Origin: Caulobacter sp. Root1455
Lineage (GTDB): Bacteria; Pseudomonadota; Alphaproteobacteria; Caulobacterales; Caulobacteraceae
Assembly: GCF_001426905.1 (NCBI RefSeq)
Contig: NZ_LMFQ01000024.1
Location: 596,234-660,233, forward strand
Length of the DNA: 64,000 bases
Direction of reading: 5' to 3'
In this document: piece after piece, positions 7,966-17,683 of the stretch
Layout of the letters: each line of letters starts with the position of its first letter
Position numbering within the stretch: position 1 is the stretch's first letter
The notes under the pieces: model-generated
Seen by the model: only the letters and a program-made list of their open reading frames with translations
Database searches by the model: none
Told to the model about the DNA's origin: nothing
Program-made: the position numbers and the translations under genes

Positions 7966-8820
7966 ATGGGTCTGTTCCGCAAGAAGAAGCACCAGGCGAT
8001 CTCGCTGCCGGTCGGCGTCGCCCCGGTCCCGGCCTCTGTGAAGTTCCGCGGCTGCACCTTCCGCATGCCCGATCACTGGGTGATCACCAAGCAGCTGCTG
8101 GACGGCAAGGACTACGAGCCCTGGGTGCTGGACTATTTCCTGCAGACCCTGAAGCCCGGCATGACCGTGCTGGACGTCGGGGCCAGCTGGGGCGCCTTCG
8201 CCTTGCCCGCCGCCAAGAAGGTCGGGCCGACCGGCCGGGTGATCGCCATCGAGATGAGCCCGGGCAACGGCCGGGTGATCCTGGAAAGCGCCAAGACCAA
8301 CGCCGTCGACAACATCCGGCTGATCCTGGTGGGCGTGTCCGACAAGCTGGAGACGGCCTTCCTGCGCCGCCAGACCATGCACAACAACCACCAGCTGGAG
8401 CCGGCCGGCCAAGCCGCGCCGGACGACCTGAGCGACTATGACTTCGCCCCGGTCGTGCCGATCGACCTGCTGCGCGGCGAGCTCGGGCGGGTCGACGTGA
8501 TGAAGATCGACATCGAGGGCATGGAATACCGCGCCTTCATGGGCGCCAAGGCCTTCATGGCCGAGCAGAAGCCGATCACCTTCCTGGAATATTCGCCGCG
8601 CTTCCAGGCCGAGACCTCGCGCGCCGAGGGTTCGGCCCTGCTGAGCTTCTTCCTGGACCTGGGCTACGGCGTGGAGATCCTGCACCGCAAGAAGAAGCGC
8701 GAGGCGGTCAAGGGCGCCAGCGCGGCCGAGGTGATCGCCGCTATCGACGCGGCCTGGACGCGCCACGTCGAGGACGACAACGGCACCCACTTGGACCTTT
8801 GCCTGAAGGCGAAGGCCTAG
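7966..8820 (+). CDS. FkbM family methyltransferase
   Basis: A 284-residue protein. The SAM-binding loop is LDVGASWGAFALPAAK with the acidic residue in VIAIEMSPGN, and DVMKIDIEGMEYRAFMGA is the FkbM signature after the methyltransferase core. Such enzymes O-methylate sugars or small molecules; in Caulobacterales they often modify surface glycans, but no glycan genes lie next to this one. The ATG after GAGGGCTCC is preferred over longer frame extensions. A basic stretch (RKKKHQ) follows the start. Confidence 0.88.
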   Translation: MGLFRKKKHQAISLPVGVAPVPASVKFRGCTFRMPDHWVITKQLLDGKDYEPWVLDYFLQTLKPGMTVLDVGASWGAFALPAAKKVGPTGRVIAIEMSPGNGRVILESAKTNAVDNIRLILVGVSDKLETAFLRRQTMHNNHQLEPAGQAAPDDLSDYDFAPVVPIDLLRGELGRVDVMKIDIEGMEYRAFMGAKAFMAEQKPITFLEYSPRFQAETSRAEGSALLSFFLDLGYGVEILHRKKKREAVKGASAAEVIAAIDAAWTRHVEDDNGTHLDLCLKAKA

Positions 8821-8827
8821 GCGCGTT

Positions 8828-8927
8828 GCGTCCTTCGAGGCTCGCCTTCGGCTCGCACCTCAGGATGAGGAATTCAGCAAAACGTTCCTCATCCTGAGGC
8901 GCCCGCGCAGCGGGCCTCGAAGGACGC
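8828..8927. repeat. Palindromic intergenic repeat, family A, copy 1
   Basis: The outer arms GCGTCCTTCGAGGC and GCCTCGAAGGACGC are perfect complements. Inner arms CCTCAGGATGAGGAA and TTCCTCATCCTGAGG are also complementary. It fills the gap between two convergent genes and could act as a bidirectional terminator. A second copy is at 22299-22398. Confidence 0.85.
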
Positions 8928-8940
8928 AGGAAGGTTCAGC

Positions 8941-9543
8941 CTACTTGATCAGCTGCCACCGGCTGGCCCACGGGCCCTTGCCGAAGCGCGCGAGGATCAG
9001 CAGGTAGAGGCCCGCATAGATCACCGTGCCCACGCCCACGGCGGCCATCGCCCAGGGGCCGGGCGCGTGCCAGGGCGGCGCCGTCAGCCAGTTGTGCGGC
9101 GGAGCCGCCAATTCCAGCCACAGCCCGCCCACCCAGGCCAGCGAGAACAGCAGTACGGCCGGATAGCGCAGCAGCGGGCTCTTCTGGACCAGCAGCAGGA
9201 ATTGGACGAAGGCGACGGCCAGGCCGGCGGCGATCGCCGCGCCGGCGCTCGCCCAGCCATTATGCGTCAGGGCCTTGACCCGTACGGCGGCCGAAAGGGC
9301 GGCCGCCACCGGCGCCCACAGCATCGGACCGAACATCAGCAGCAGGACGCCCAGAACGACCACCACGCCCAAGCCCCCGCCGACCACCTTGCCGGCCGTC
9401 CCGCCGGCCTGGTGGACATGACCGTGCGGATCGCCGCTGGGATTTTCGGGCGTGGCCTTCAGGACGGTGTTCAGAGACGGCAGCGGGCCTTCCGGCGGCA
9501 GCGGAAGCATGTTGCTGATCCTGGATCCCCCCGCCCACGTCAT
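8941..9543 (-). CDS. Integral membrane protein of unknown function
   Basis: A 200-residue protein with five hydrophobic segments, beginning with a glycine/valine/leucine-rich helix at about residues 52-73. The N-terminal 45 residues are proline-rich and include the histidine-rich GDPHGHVHQ. The first ATG is one base after the stop of the polyprenyl synthase gene; a second ATG (base 9510) is possible because neither has a convincing ribosome site. Translational coupling to the upstream gene is likely. I do not recognise the family. Confidence 0.7.
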   Translation of the reverse strand: MTWAGGSRISNMLPLPPEGPLPSLNTVLKATPENPSGDPHGHVHQAGGTAGKVVGGGLGVVVVLGVLLLMFGPMLWAPVAAALSAAVRVKALTHNGWASAGAAIAAGLAVAFVQFLLLVQKSPLLRYPAVLLFSLAWVGGLWLELAAPPHNWLTAPPWHAPGPWAMAAVGVGTVIYAGLYLLILARFGKGPWASRWQLIK

Positions 9544-9544
9544 G

Positions 9545-10561
9545 TCAGGTTCGCCGGCTGACCGCGAAGTCGGCCAGGCTCTCCAGGCTCAGGCGCCAGT
9601 CGTTGGCCGGGAAGCCCGACAGCGCCGCCTTGGCCTTGTCGGCATAGCCTCCAGCCAGATCCAGCGTGGCCTCCAGCGATCCGGTGCCGACGATCAGCTC
9701 GCGGGCCCGGCGGAAGTCGGCCTCGGTCTGCTCGCGACGGCCGATGGCCCGCTCCCAGAACTCGGCCTCGCGCGGACCCGAGCGGGCGATGGCCAGCAGC
9801 AGCGGCAGCGTGGCCTTGCCTTCGCGGAAGTCGTCGCCGGCGTTCTTGCCCAGGGCCTCGGTCGTGCCGCCGTAGTCCAGGGCGTCGTCGGCCAGCTGGA
9901 AGGCCAGGCCCAGGTTCATGCCGTAGGCGCGCAGGGCGTCCGACTGGCTCGGAGAGACTCCGGCGGAGACGCCGCCGGCTTCCGAGGCCGCGGCGAACAG
10001 CTCGGCGGTCTTGGCGCCGATGATTTCGAGATAGAGCGCCTGCGATAGGTTCAGGTCGTGGCTGCGGGTGAGCTGCAGCACCTCGCCCTCGGCGATGACC
10101 CGGCTGGCCTTGGCCAGGATCTCCAGCGCCTTCATCGAGTTGGTCTCGACCATCAGCTCGAAGGCCCGGGCGAACAGGAAGTCGCCGACCAGCACGCTCT
10201 GGGCCGCGCCCCAGATCAGGTGGGCCGCGACCTTGCCGCGCCGCAACTGGCTGCCGTCGACCACGTCGTCGTGCAGCAGGGTGGCGGTGTGGATGAATTC
10301 GACGGCGGCGGCCAGCTTCAGGCAGGTGTCGTTGTCCGACCCGGCCAGGCGCGCGGCGGCCACGGTGAGCAGCGGGCGCAGGCGCTTGCCGCCGGCGGCG
10401 ATCAGATGCTCGGCCAGGGCGGGAATGACCGGAACCTCGCTCTGCATGCGCGCGGTGATCAGGGCGTCGACCCCGGCCATGTCGGCGGCGGCCAGCCGCA
10501 CGAGACGATCCACCGATCCCGGCTCCCGGGCGAGGGTCGCTGCAGCTGCGTCCAAAACCAT
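9545..10561 (-). CDS. ispB: Trans-polyprenyl diphosphate synthase (octaprenyl/decaprenyl type)
   Basis: A 338-residue cytosolic enzyme that chains isopentenyl diphosphate units to make the ubiquinone side chain. The first aspartate-rich motif is LLHDDVVDGSQLRRG, the second is QLADDALDYGG, and GGKRLRP lies before them. Length and motif spacing fit long-chain synthases (C40-C50) rather than geranylgeranyl synthase, but chain length cannot be read directly. The start is the ATG after AGGGAGAGT; upstream codons have no ribosome site. It is divergent from the methyltransferase gene and followed at one base by a membrane protein gene. Confidence 0.92.
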   Translation of the reverse strand: MVLDAAAATLAREPGSVDRLVRLAAADMAGVDALITARMQSEVPVIPALAEHLIAAGGKRLRPLLTVAAARLAGSDNDTCLKLAAAVEFIHTATLLHDDVVDGSQLRRGKVAAHLIWGAAQSVLVGDFLFARAFELMVETNSMKALEILAKASRVIAEGEVLQLTRSHDLNLSQALYLEIIGAKTAELFAAASEAGGVSAGVSPSQSDALRAYGMNLGLAFQLADDALDYGGTTEALGKNAGDDFREGKATLPLLLAIARSGPREAEFWERAIGRREQTEADFRRARELIVGTGSLEATLDLAGGYADKAKAALSGFPANDWRLSLESLADFAVSRRT

Positions 10562-10686
10562 ACTCTCCCTGCTGACGCCCGCCGGCGGTCGGCGTGCGCC
10601 TCGCGTCCCTCGGGCTTGATCAGCCGTTGCGAGCGACAATGCTGGCGGGATAGGTCAGGGTCAAGGCGAGCACAAGGCTTGAAACG

Positions 10687-11457
10687 TTGCCGGACGAGAT
10701 ACCCGCCCCTCCGAACCCCTCGGGGGTCACCGAAGACACCGTCCTGAACGGCCGCGTCAGGCTGCGCCAGCCCGTGGCGGGCTACCGGGCGGGCATGGAC
10801 GCGGCCCTGTTGGCGGCCGCCTGCGACGCCGGCTCGAACGAGCGGGTGATCGAGGCCGGCTGCGGCGTCGGCGGCGCCTTGCTGGCGGCGGCGGCCCGGC
10901 GACCGGGCGTCCGATTCGTCGGATTGGAGCGTGACCCCGCCGCCGTCGACCTGGCGCGCGGCAATGTCGTGCTCAACGCCCTGCGGGATCGTGTCGAGAT
11001 CGTCTCCGGCGATGTCGAGCGCGGCTTTCGGGCCCTGGACCTGCCGGTGTTCGACGCGGTGATCGGCAATCCGCCGTTTTTCGACGATCCCGGCGCCCTG
11101 CGCGCGCCCTCTCCCGAGAAATCCGGGGCCTGGATGGCCGACGGCGGGTTGGCGGCCTGGACGGGCTTCTGCCTGAAGGCGGTGCGCGAGGGCGGGACCA
11201 TCACCCTGATCCACCGCGCCGACCGCCTGGCCGACATCCTGGCCCTGCTGGCCCCCAAGGCCGGCTCGTTCAAGATCCGCCCGGTGGCGCCCTTCGCCGA
11301 CGCCCCGGCCAAGCGGGTGATCGTGCGGGCGATCAAGACCGGCAAGGCGCCGCTGGTCCTGCTGCCGCCGCTGGTGCTGCACGACCGCGAGGAATCCGGG
11401 CATTCGGCGGCGGCCGAGGCGATTCTGCGAGGCGATGCTGGACTAGGATGGACGTAG
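10687..11457 (+). CDS. N6-adenine methyltransferase, TrmN6/YfiC type
   Basis: A 256-residue protein with a probable TTG start. RLRQPVAGYRAGMDAALLAA precedes the SAM-binding loop VIEAGCGVGGALLAAA, and the catalytic motif GNPPFF (NPPY type) lies further on. This combination marks the family that methylates adenine 37 of tRNA-Val or ribosomal sites. The upstream intergenic region of 125 bases must hold promoters for this gene and the divergent polyprenyl synthase, but no clear hexamers stand out. The exact RNA target is inferred from family only. Confidence 0.85.
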   Translation: MPDEIPAPPNPSGVTEDTVLNGRVRLRQPVAGYRAGMDAALLAAACDAGSNERVIEAGCGVGGALLAAAARRPGVRFVGLERDPAAVDLARGNVVLNALRDRVEIVSGDVERGFRALDLPVFDAVIGNPPFFDDPGALRAPSPEKSGAWMADGGLAAWTGFCLKAVREGGTITLIHRADRLADILALLAPKAGSFKIRPVAPFADAPAKRVIVRAIKTGKAPLVLLPPLVLHDREESGHSAAAEAILRGDAGLGWT

Positions 11458-11485
11458 GGACCGGTTCACCTCACCCACTTGCCCC

Positions 11486-12049
11486 CTACTCCGCGTACAG
11501 CGTCAACGCCTCCAGGCACATTTCCAGGCCCGTCAGGTCGTGGAGCGGGTCGTCGGTGATGATCACGAACAGGCGGCGAGCCTCGGCCCACAGCATCAGG
11601 GTCTCGGGCAGGCCGAAGTCCTCGACCACGCAGCCGTCGCCGTCACGCCAGACGCCGTGCTCGTCGCGCTGGGCGCCGACATGCACCTCGACCCGGTCGA
11701 CATATTCGGCCTCGCTTTCGTCGGCGATGTTCACATAGGCCATGATCGGCCGCCCCAGTCCGGCCAGCACCCCGGCCTCGAAAGCGGCGGCGCTGGCGCA
11801 GGACGGGCCGCGGAACGGGGTCAGGTTGATGATCCCGGCGTCGGCCTGTCGCAGCTTGGCCATCCTCTCGGCATAGAGTTCGCGGGCCTGGATCTCGACA
11901 TTGTCGGCCTGGATCTCGACGATGGCGGGAGCGGTCAGGCCGGTGAAGCCGTTGTCTAGGCATAGGGCGCGCTGACGCGAACCTTGCGCCTCGGCATCAG
12001 GAAGCCAAGGCTCGGGTCCGGACAGCCAGATGGAACGTACGGGTCTCAT
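11486..12049 (-). CDS. Nucleoside 2-deoxyribosyltransferase family protein
   Basis: A 187-residue protein. WLSGPEPWLPDAEAQG, then DNGFTGLTAP, a run of ARELYAERM and ADAGIINLTPFRGP with a downstream AAFEAGVLAG form the PF05014 pattern: nucleotide-binding strand, catalytic region and the GxSxxxAFE-like helix. Such enzymes swap or hydrolyse bases on deoxyribonucleosides or nucleotides. The start is the ATG after AAGGGTCT, and it lies in the loop of a small hairpin. The gene faces the methyltransferase gene tail to tail. Confidence 0.85.
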   Translation of the reverse strand: MRPVRSIWLSGPEPWLPDAEAQGSRQRALCLDNGFTGLTAPAIVEIQADNVEIQARELYAERMAKLRQADAGIINLTPFRGPSCASAAAFEAGVLAGLGRPIMAYVNIADESEAEYVDRVEVHVGAQRDEHGVWRDGDGCVVEDFGLPETLMLWAEARRLFVIITDDPLHDLTGLEMCLEALTLYAE

Positions 12050-12055
12050 AGACCC
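12041..12055 (-). promoter_or_regulatory. Hairpin with the start codon in its loop
   Basis: GGGTCT and AGACCC flank CAT, the reverse complement of the deoxyribosyltransferase ATG. In mRNA the six-base stem would hold AAGGG (the ribosome site) paired and show AUG in the loop. Regulation is inference; a chance palindrome is possible. Confidence 0.3.
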
Positions 12056-12099
12056 TTAGAGCTTGCCGAAACGGGACGCTGTCAACCGCCTTGAGGACC

Positions 12100-12912
12100 A
12101 TGAACGCCCCAAACCGCCGCACGCTGATCGCCGCGACCGCTTCCGCCCTGGTCACGCCATGTCTCATCCCCAACCCCGCGCGGGCCGCCACGAGCGCCCC
12201 CTGGCTGGCCTATGACCGCCGCCTGCGTCGCCAGCTGGCCGAGAACCGGGGCGACTTCGATCCCGACTTCGAGATCGACCTGCACGACCTGGGCGACATC
12301 TTCCGGCGCGGCCAGGGCCTCTCCGAGCTGGCGCACGATCCCGGCCTGACCCTGGCGGCCCGCGCCCACGCCGCCGACGTCGCCCGCACGAGCGTCTTCG
12401 ACCACATGACCCGCGAGGGCTTCGGCCCCGCCGCCCGGGTGGGCCTGCTGGCCCGCGACCTGATCGGCGCCCCGGGCGAGAACATCGCCGAGCGGATGAA
12501 CGGCAGCGGCGCGGTGCGGCCCGACCAGATCATGGGCCAGTGGAAGGGCAGCGCGGGCCACCGCGCCAACCTGCTGGCGCCCGGCTTCACCCATGTCGGC
12601 TACGGCGTGCTGCGCCAGGGCCGCGAGGTGCTCGCGGTCGGGGCCTATGCCGAGGTCTCCGCCCGCCTGGCCGCCCCCGCCCCGCTGCGAGTGGCGTCGG
12701 TCACCGCCATCGCCGCGGCCCTGTCGAACGCCGTCCCGCGCATCGACCAGTTCTCGATCTCCGAACCCGGCGCCGAGGCCCTGATCGAGACCTATGTCGA
12801 GGCCCCCGGCGCCCGGACCCTGCCGCCGGGCGCCTGGCAGCTGCGCCCGCACCTGTCGACCGGCGCGCGGAAGCACCTGGTGGCCTGGGGGCCGGTGTTC
12901 GTGCTGGGCTAG
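12100..12912 (+). CDS. CAP (SCP/PR1) domain protein, Tat-type exported
   Basis: A 270-residue protein. NRRTLIAATASAL is a twin-arginine-like signal with cleavage expected after PARA. The CAP domain covers about residues 75-190: LTLAARAHAADVARTSVFDHM, PGENIAE, MGQWKGSAGHRANLLAPGFTHVGYGV. These are the histidine and glutamate positions of bacterial YkwD-type proteins, whose biochemical role is unclear. The C-terminal 80 residues have no recognised motif. The start follows TTGAGGACC, a good ribosome site. A palindrome ends the transcription unit. Confidence 0.88.
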   Translation: MNAPNRRTLIAATASALVTPCLIPNPARAATSAPWLAYDRRLRRQLAENRGDFDPDFEIDLHDLGDIFRRGQGLSELAHDPGLTLAARAHAADVARTSVFDHMTREGFGPAARVGLLARDLIGAPGENIAERMNGSGAVRPDQIMGQWKGSAGHRANLLAPGFTHVGYGVLRQGREVLAVGAYAEVSARLAAPAPLRVASVTAIAAALSNAVPRIDQFSISEPGAEALIETYVEAPGARTLPPGAWQLRPHLSTGARKHLVAWGPVFVLG

Positions 12913-12939
12913 GGCTTACCTTCGGACACGGTGCGTGAT

Positions 12940-13025
12940 CCTCGTCTTTCGACAAGCTCAGGATGAGGACCAAGAGCAGGCGGTAGCAGTAGAAAACCTC
13001 ATCCTGAGCTTGTCGAAGGACGAGG
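12940..13025. repeat. Palindromic intergenic repeat, family B, copy 1
   Basis: Arms of 29 bases, containing CTCAGGATGAGG on the left and CCTCATCCTGAGC on the right, pair with a single mismatch. The flanks GTGCGT and GAAAACC...GTTTTCGCTTCCG are shared with the copy at 51853-51952. It separates two convergent genes and probably terminates both. Confidence 0.85.
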
Positions 13026-13057
13026 TTTTCGCTTCCGAAGCCGAAAGTCGATCGGCC

Positions 13058-13642
13058 CTAAGGCTGCGCCACGCCCAGCGTCTCGATGCGGATGGCCACG
13101 GCGTCGCCGATCATGCCCGCCGCCCCGGCGCTGCCGAAGGCCTTGCGGCTGATCGCGCCGGTGATGGTGAAGCCGGCCTGCTTCTTGTTGTTGTTCGGGG
13201 CCGAGCCGAGCTTGTTCAGCTTGACGTCGAAGGTGGTCGGCAGGGTCACGCCCATGATGGTCAGGTCGCCGGTGACCTTGGCCGTCGTGTCGCCGGTCTT
13301 CTCCACCTTGGTGGACTTGAAGGTCATGGTCGGGTTCTTGGCCGCGTTCAGCCAGCGCTCGCCCTTGACGTGCTCGTCGCGAGTGGCGTTGGCGGTCAGC
13401 AGGCTGTCGACGGTGACCGTGGCCTCGACGCGCGACTTCTCGGGCGCGGCCTCGTCCAGCCAGATCGTGCCCTCCGACTTGGCGAAGATGCCGATCACCG
13501 AGGTGTAGCCGAAGCGGTCGATGACGAAGGTCGTCTCGGTATGGGCCTCGTCGAGCTTGTAGGCGACCTCGGCGGCGGCGGCCGGCGCGGCGGTCGCGCC
13601 CAGGGCGGCGCAGGCGGTCAGGACGGCGAGCAGGCGTTTCAT
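13058..13642 (-). CDS. YceI family periplasmic protein
   Basis: A 194-residue protein. A signal peptide (about residues 1-23) ends in PAAAA. The mature part is one lipocalin-like beta barrel with YKLDEAHTETTFVIDRFGYTS, VDSLLTANATRDEHVKG and LTIMGVTLPTTFDV, the YceI pattern. Members bind isoprenoid quinones or similar lipids in the periplasm, and are often induced by stress. The gene is monocistronic, with ilvC next on the same strand and a terminator between them. Confidence 0.92.
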   Translation of the reverse strand: MKRLLAVLTACAALGATAAPAAAAEVAYKLDEAHTETTFVIDRFGYTSVIGIFAKSEGTIWLDEAAPEKSRVEATVTVDSLLTANATRDEHVKGERWLNAAKNPTMTFKSTKVEKTGDTTAKVTGDLTIMGVTLPTTFDVKLNKLGSAPNNNKKQAGFTITGAISRKAFGSAGAAGMIGDAVAIRIETLGVAQP

Positions 13643-13722
13643 CGAGCGTTCCCCTCATCCCGTTCAGCGGGATCGTGCAAGCTTCACGCGAGCGACGGCG
13701 GACGGCAAGCGCCCAAACGAAA

Positions 13723-13750
13723 AACGGCGGGCCCTTTCGAGCCCGCCGTT
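13723..13750 (-). terminator. Rho-independent terminator of ilvC
   Basis: Reading the minus strand, AACGGCGGGC pairs perfectly with GCCCGCCGTT over an eight-base loop and is followed by TTTCGTTT. It starts 27 bases after the ilvC stop codon. Confidence 0.85.
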
Positions 13751-13776
13751 CGTCGTTTCAGCGATGAAGCCGAAGC

Positions 13777-14886
<1,110 letters not shown>

Positions 14887-14963
14887 TCAAGGCGATGACG
14901 ACAGAACACCGTGACCCGAAAGCCTCTGCGGCGACGTTTTAGACGCTGGGGCGTTCCACCGCC

Positions 14964-15911
14964 ATGGCTAGTCCTCAAGAAGCCCCTTCAAACACGTCCA
15001 AGGACGCGCCCATCGTCTCCCCCGAACCCAGCGAGGACCGCGCCCTTCGGGTGCTGGTGATGGCCGGCTCGCAACGGCGGCACAACAGCTGCCCGGGGCT
15101 CGACTCCAAGGCGCGGGCCCTGATGCTGCGAATGGCCGCGGCCCTGCCGCCCGAGTGGCAGATCGACACCGAGGACCTGGGCAACCAGCACGGCAAGCCC
15201 AAGATCCAGGCCTGCAACGCCTGCGTCAGCTCGTCGATGGCGCTGTGCGTGTACCCTTGCAACTGCTACGGCCCGCGCAGCGCCACCCAGCCCGACCTGA
15301 TGTGGGACCTGGACCTCTACGGCCGCCTGGCCCGGGCCGACGCCTGGGCCTTCATCGGCCCGACCAACTGGTACGGACCCACGACCAATTTCAAGCTGAT
15401 GTTCGACCGCCTGGTCTGCGCGGCCGGCGGCAATCCGCGCCCCGACCTGATCGACAAGAAGGACACGCTGAAGGCCCAGGCCCTGGAGCGCTCGCCTCAA
15501 TGGCGGCGGCTGACCAAGAACCACCTGGAAGGCCGCACGGCGGCGTTCTTCACCTATTGCGACGGCGGGGCCAACGAGATGGGCGAGGACGGGCGGCCCA
15601 GGCTGGTCAGGCGCAAGGACTGGTTCGATCCGGGCCAGGAGCCCTACACGGACGAGAAAATGGCCTATCAGGGCCTGGTCTGGCAGTGCCGCTACAGCGG
15701 GATCGAGGTTCCGGACGCCCTATGGACCGCGGGCGTGTTCGGCGAGGGCAAGCCCTACGCCGACGACCAGACCGACGACATGATGACCGAGACCGACCAC
15801 GTGGCTCAATTCGACGCCTGGGTCGAAGGTTTCATCGCCCACGTGGCGTTGAAGGGGATCGTCGCGACCAAGGACGACGAGCGGGCGGCGAAATCGACGA
15901 CGAACCTCTGA
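14964..15911 (+). CDS. Flavodoxin-fold NAD(P)H-dependent FMN reductase-like protein
   Basis: A 315-residue protein. RVLVMAGSQRRHNSCPG is the FMN phosphate loop and PTNWYGPTTNFKLMFDRL is the second flavin-contact segment of the NADPH-dependent FMN reductase family. A cluster of cysteines, ACNACVSS and CVYPCNCYGP, fits the subgroup with possible iron-sulfur or disulfide chemistry. The C-terminal third, after about residue 180, is an extension seen in a few relatives. The electron partner is unknown. The gene is divergent from ilvC and ends in a good terminator. Confidence 0.85.
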   Translation: MASPQEAPSNTSKDAPIVSPEPSEDRALRVLVMAGSQRRHNSCPGLDSKARALMLRMAAALPPEWQIDTEDLGNQHGKPKIQACNACVSSSMALCVYPCNCYGPRSATQPDLMWDLDLYGRLARADAWAFIGPTNWYGPTTNFKLMFDRLVCAAGGNPRPDLIDKKDTLKAQALERSPQWRRLTKNHLEGRTAAFFTYCDGGANEMGEDGRPRLVRRKDWFDPGQEPYTDEKMAYQGLVWQCRYSGIEVPDALWTAGVFGEGKPYADDQTDDMMTETDHVAQFDAWVEGFIAHVALKGIVATKDDERAAKSTTNL

Positions 15912-15919
15912 GATCCGGA

Positions 15920-15947
15920 CGGGGACGCACGCTGGCGCGCGTCCCCG
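15920..15947 (+). terminator. Rho-independent terminator of the FMN reductase-like gene
   Basis: CGGGGACGC pairs with GCGTCCCCG across a ten-base loop and is followed by CTTTTC. It lies 8 bases after the stop codon and 10 bases before the stop of the convergent RcnB-like gene. Confidence 0.75.
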
Positions 15948-15956
15948 CTTTTCGGT

Positions 15957-16895
15957 CTACCAGAACAGGCCGTAATAGACGCTCAGGACCTGGCCGCTCC
16001 AGACGTCGACCAGCAGGGCGTCATTGCCGACGCGGACCCACTCGCAGCCGACCGGCGGGAACGGCAGGCCATATTGCCAGGCGTCCAGATAGTAGGACTG
16101 GCCGTACCAGCCGCCCGGCAGGTAGTCGCCGAACGACCAATGGCGAACATAGTAGCCGCGCGGATAGCGGTAGGCGCCGACACGATAGCGCTGCGACGCG
16201 TGATAGGCCGGCCGGTAGCGACGCTGGTCGTAGCGCTGGCGGTCATTGTCGCGGGTGCGCCATTGGCCGTTGTACTGGCCGCCCCGTCCTTGTTCGGCGC
16301 GTCCTTGATCGCCGCGTCCAGGACCGCGATCCCAGCCGCCGTTCTGGCCGTCGCGGTTCCTGTCGCCGCGATCGGCGCGGTTCTGGTCGCCGCGGTTCTG
16401 GTCCCAGCGACCTTGGTCGCCGCGGTTCTGATCGCCCCGGTTCTGATCGCCGCGCGCCTGATCTCGGCGGTCCTCGCCGCCGCCGCGTCCACCCTGGCGC
16501 CAGCCGCCTTCGCGGCCTTGCTGCGGGCTCTGGGCCTGGGGCGCGGGCGCGGGCTGCTGCGGCGGTTGGGCCTGGGGCGCCGGGCGAGCGCCGCCGTCAC
16601 GGTCGGGTCGAGCGCCGCGATCGCCGCGTTCACTGCCGGATTGACGCCAGCCGCCGTGATCGCCGCCCGGGGGCCGGGCTTGAGCTTGCGGTTGAGCCTG
16701 CGGTTGCTCTTGCGGCTGGGTCTGCGGTTGCTGTGGTTGCGACCGTTGCTGGCGCCAGCCGCCGCCTTCGCCCGAGTCGCGTCCGCCGCGTCGATCCAGG
16801 TGATCCTGCATTCCGCCCAGCCCCGCGCCGGCGGCCTGGGCCGAGGCCCCGCCCAGCAGGGACAGGACCAAGGCGGTCGTGATCAGACGTTTCAT
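15957..16895 (-). CDS. RcnB-like periplasmic protein with long low-complexity linker
   Basis: A 312-residue protein. A signal peptide (about 1-22) is followed by roughly 180 residues rich in Gln, Pro, Arg, Gly and Asp, including QPQAQPQAQA and tandem RGDQN repeats near residues 150-170. The C-terminal 80 residues (YRYPRGYYVRHWSFGDYLP... ending near SVYYGLFW) match the RcnB domain, which in E. coli modulates nickel/cobalt efflux. No RcnA pump is nearby, so a metal role is only family analogy. The linker looks prone to repeat length change. Confidence 0.82.
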   Translation of the reverse strand: MKRLITTALVLSLLGGASAQAAGAGLGGMQDHLDRRGGRDSGEGGGWRQQRSQPQQPQTQPQEQPQAQPQAQARPPGGDHGGWRQSGSERGDRGARPDRDGGARPAPQAQPPQQPAPAPQAQSPQQGREGGWRQGGRGGGEDRRDQARGDQNRGDQNRGDQGRWDQNRGDQNRADRGDRNRDGQNGGWDRGPGRGDQGRAEQGRGGQYNGQWRTRDNDRQRYDQRRYRPAYHASQRYRVGAYRYPRGYYVRHWSFGDYLPGGWYGQSYYLDAWQYGLPFPPVGCEWVRVGNDALLVDVWSGQVLSVYYGLFW

Positions 16896-17021
16896 CGCTT
16901 TCCAAATGCTCCAAGGGGCCTTGTGCCGGCCCTGTCGCTCATCCCTTGTATTGAGTGTCGCCCGTGCTCCATGAACCGCGTTTGAACGACGCCCTTTCGA
17001 AAGACACCCAGGGGATCCGCC

Positions 17022-17576
17022 ATGACCGCCAAACCGCAGGACGTTCTGGGCTTCTGGACCGCCGCCGGTCCGGACAAGTGGTTCGCCAAGTCAGACGCCT
17101 TCGACTCGGCCATCCGCCTGAAGTTCGAACCCGTCCACCTGGCCGCCGCGCGCGGCAAGTACGACGCCTGGGCCGCCGACCCCGAGGGCGCCCTGGCCCT
17201 GGTCATCCTGCTGGACCAGTTCCCCCGCAACCTCTACCGCGACAGCGGCCACGCCTTCGCCACCGACGGCAAGGCCCGCTCGATCGCCGTCGCCGCCGTG
17301 GCGGCCGGCCACGACAAGGCCGTCGCGCCCGAGCTGCGGCCGTTCTTCTATCTGCCGTATGAGCATTCGGAGTCGCTGGCCGACCAGGAGACCTGCATCG
17401 CCCTGTGCGAAGGGCTGCTGAAGGACACCGGCGACGCCGACACCCTGAAATGGGCCATCGTCCACCGCGACATCATCGCCCGCTTCGGCCGCTTCCCGCA
17501 CCGGAACAAGGCCCTGGGCCGCACCACGACGGCGGCCGAGCAGGCGTTCCTGGACGAGGGCGGGTTCGCGGGGTGA
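17022..17576 (+). CDS. DUF924 family protein
   Basis: A 184-residue helical protein. VLGFWTAAGPDKWFAKSDAFD, LALVILLDQFPRNLYRDSGHAFA and FFYLPYEHSESLADQE are the three conserved blocks of DUF924, a family with a TPR-like fold and no established activity. It lies 107 bases upstream of thyA on the same strand, so the two may share a transcript, but no functional link is shown. Confidence 0.9.
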   Translation: MTAKPQDVLGFWTAAGPDKWFAKSDAFDSAIRLKFEPVHLAAARGKYDAWAADPEGALALVILLDQFPRNLYRDSGHAFATDGKARSIAVAAVAAGHDKAVAPELRPFFYLPYEHSESLADQETCIALCEGLLKDTGDADTLKWAIVHRDIIARFGRFPHRNKALGRTTTAAEQAFLDEGGFAG

Positions 17577-17683
17577 TTGGCCGCCCTTCCCTCCCATAAA
17601 GGGGCGGGAAAAGTCCCGTGAGCCTGTGGACCATCGTCCATGCCGCACTACCCAGCGGCCCGATTCGCCCCCAAAGTCCGACC

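Noticed and set aside
11465-11490. Another copy of the CACTTGCCCCC palindrome
   Set aside because: Only about 14 bases match one arm of the element at 52545-52665; too short to support.
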